Below are positions 63,887 to 64,000 of a stretch of 64,000 nt of DNA, one piece after another. The stretch is from Neptunomonas marina (lineage in GTDB: Bacteria > Pseudomonadota > Gammaproteobacteria > Pseudomonadales > Balneatricaceae). The notes under the pieces were generated by a model. That model did no database searches. It was not told the DNA's origin and was given only the letters and a program-made list of their open reading frames with translations. The position numbers and the translations under genes are program-made. The stretch lies in the NCBI RefSeq assembly GCF_004005935.1, contig NZ_SACQ01000002.1:310001-374000 (forward strand). The letters are read 5' to 3'. Within the stretch, counting starts at the first letter, position 1; each line of letters begins with the position of its first letter.

Positions 63887-64000
63887 GGTGCTACCAACAA
63901 CTTTACAGAAAGAGTAAAAGCGTTATTCTGGCATCAATTCAGATGGCGCAGTAGCGACAAAAAGACAATGAATAGCGAGAAAAGGACACATCGCCAGCCC

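Noticed and set aside
63968..64000. Start of a plus-strand gene running off the right edge (ATG 63968)
   Set aside because: Only eleven codons are visible and no Shine-Dalgarno precedes it.

Overview
The window looks like chromosomal DNA of a marine-type gammaproteobacterium. The grounds are tRNA genes with encoded CCA ends, single-subunit ArgA and ArgE, GlnE, a PhoPQ-like pair, a Znu/Zur/MepM locus, YcjX/YcjF, PrlC/YheV and YciA; an Oceanospirillales-like source is my best guess, not proven. Genes are dense, with many 1-20 base overlaps.

Layout. 1-8.5 kb: 3'-truncated glnE, a CYTH triphosphatase, a DUF47/Pit phosphate-transport pair, argE-argA, and a PhoPQ-like two-component system facing them. 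8.9-18.5 kb: a DUF2892 membrane protein with a Crp/Fnr regulator, ilvD, a TauE/SafE permease, two cyclic-di-GMP-type proteins, a UbiH/UbiM-like hydroxylase and a small membrane protein. 18.5-20.5 kb: tRNA-Thr, a DMT exporter and a dienelactone hydrolase.

20.6-26.0 kb is the anomalous region. The 3' end of tRNA-Arg(CCG) occurs three times in direct orientation (21 bp at 20629, 41 bp at 23891, and the intact gene at 25933). These copies bound two segments. The first holds an AT-rich two-gene unit: a 56-residue acidic peptide, an intrinsic terminator, and a 666-residue papain-fold-like protein with no evident described function; it also holds tRNA-Asp and a tRNA-Asn whose acceptor stem does not pair. 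The second holds an AFG1-type AAA ATPase that looks eukaryotic, next to degenerate tRNA-Arg 5' halves. No integrase is present. The region is either a decayed tRNA island or, for the second segment especially, a tRNA-mediated assembly chimera; I cannot separate these from sequence alone.

26.2-40 kb: cytochrome c5, a DUF2971 protein, an exported metallo-beta-lactamase-fold protein, a complete bufferin (MNIO RiPP) operon with a precursor of five EGKCGEGKCGG units under two matched ECF-type promoters, a lipoprotein, and a periplasmic iron cluster (DUF1513, two imelysins, a DUF1111 dihaem protein, a MauG-type peroxidase). 39.8-48.9 kb: a PhnZ-like HD protein, GST, gamma carbonic anhydrase, prlC-yheV-tag, a DMT exporter, znuB-znuC-zur diverging from znuA across a Zur box, and tRNA-Leu. 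ZnuA carries 12 near-perfect 9-bp repeats encoding a His-rich loop. 49-64 kb: mepM, housekeeping and envelope genes, a hydrolase-OsmC fusion, a DnaA-box cluster upstream of a substrate-binding protein's tail and YcjF, YcjX, YciA, an oligosaccharide flippase, an HD-GYP protein and a DASS anion transporter.

Two themes recur: metal handling in the envelope (copper/bufferin, iron/imelysin, zinc/Znu-MepM) and cyclic-di-GMP signalling. Starts were moved from the longest open frame where a Shine-Dalgarno sequence or family alignment favours an internal codon; this is stated per gene.
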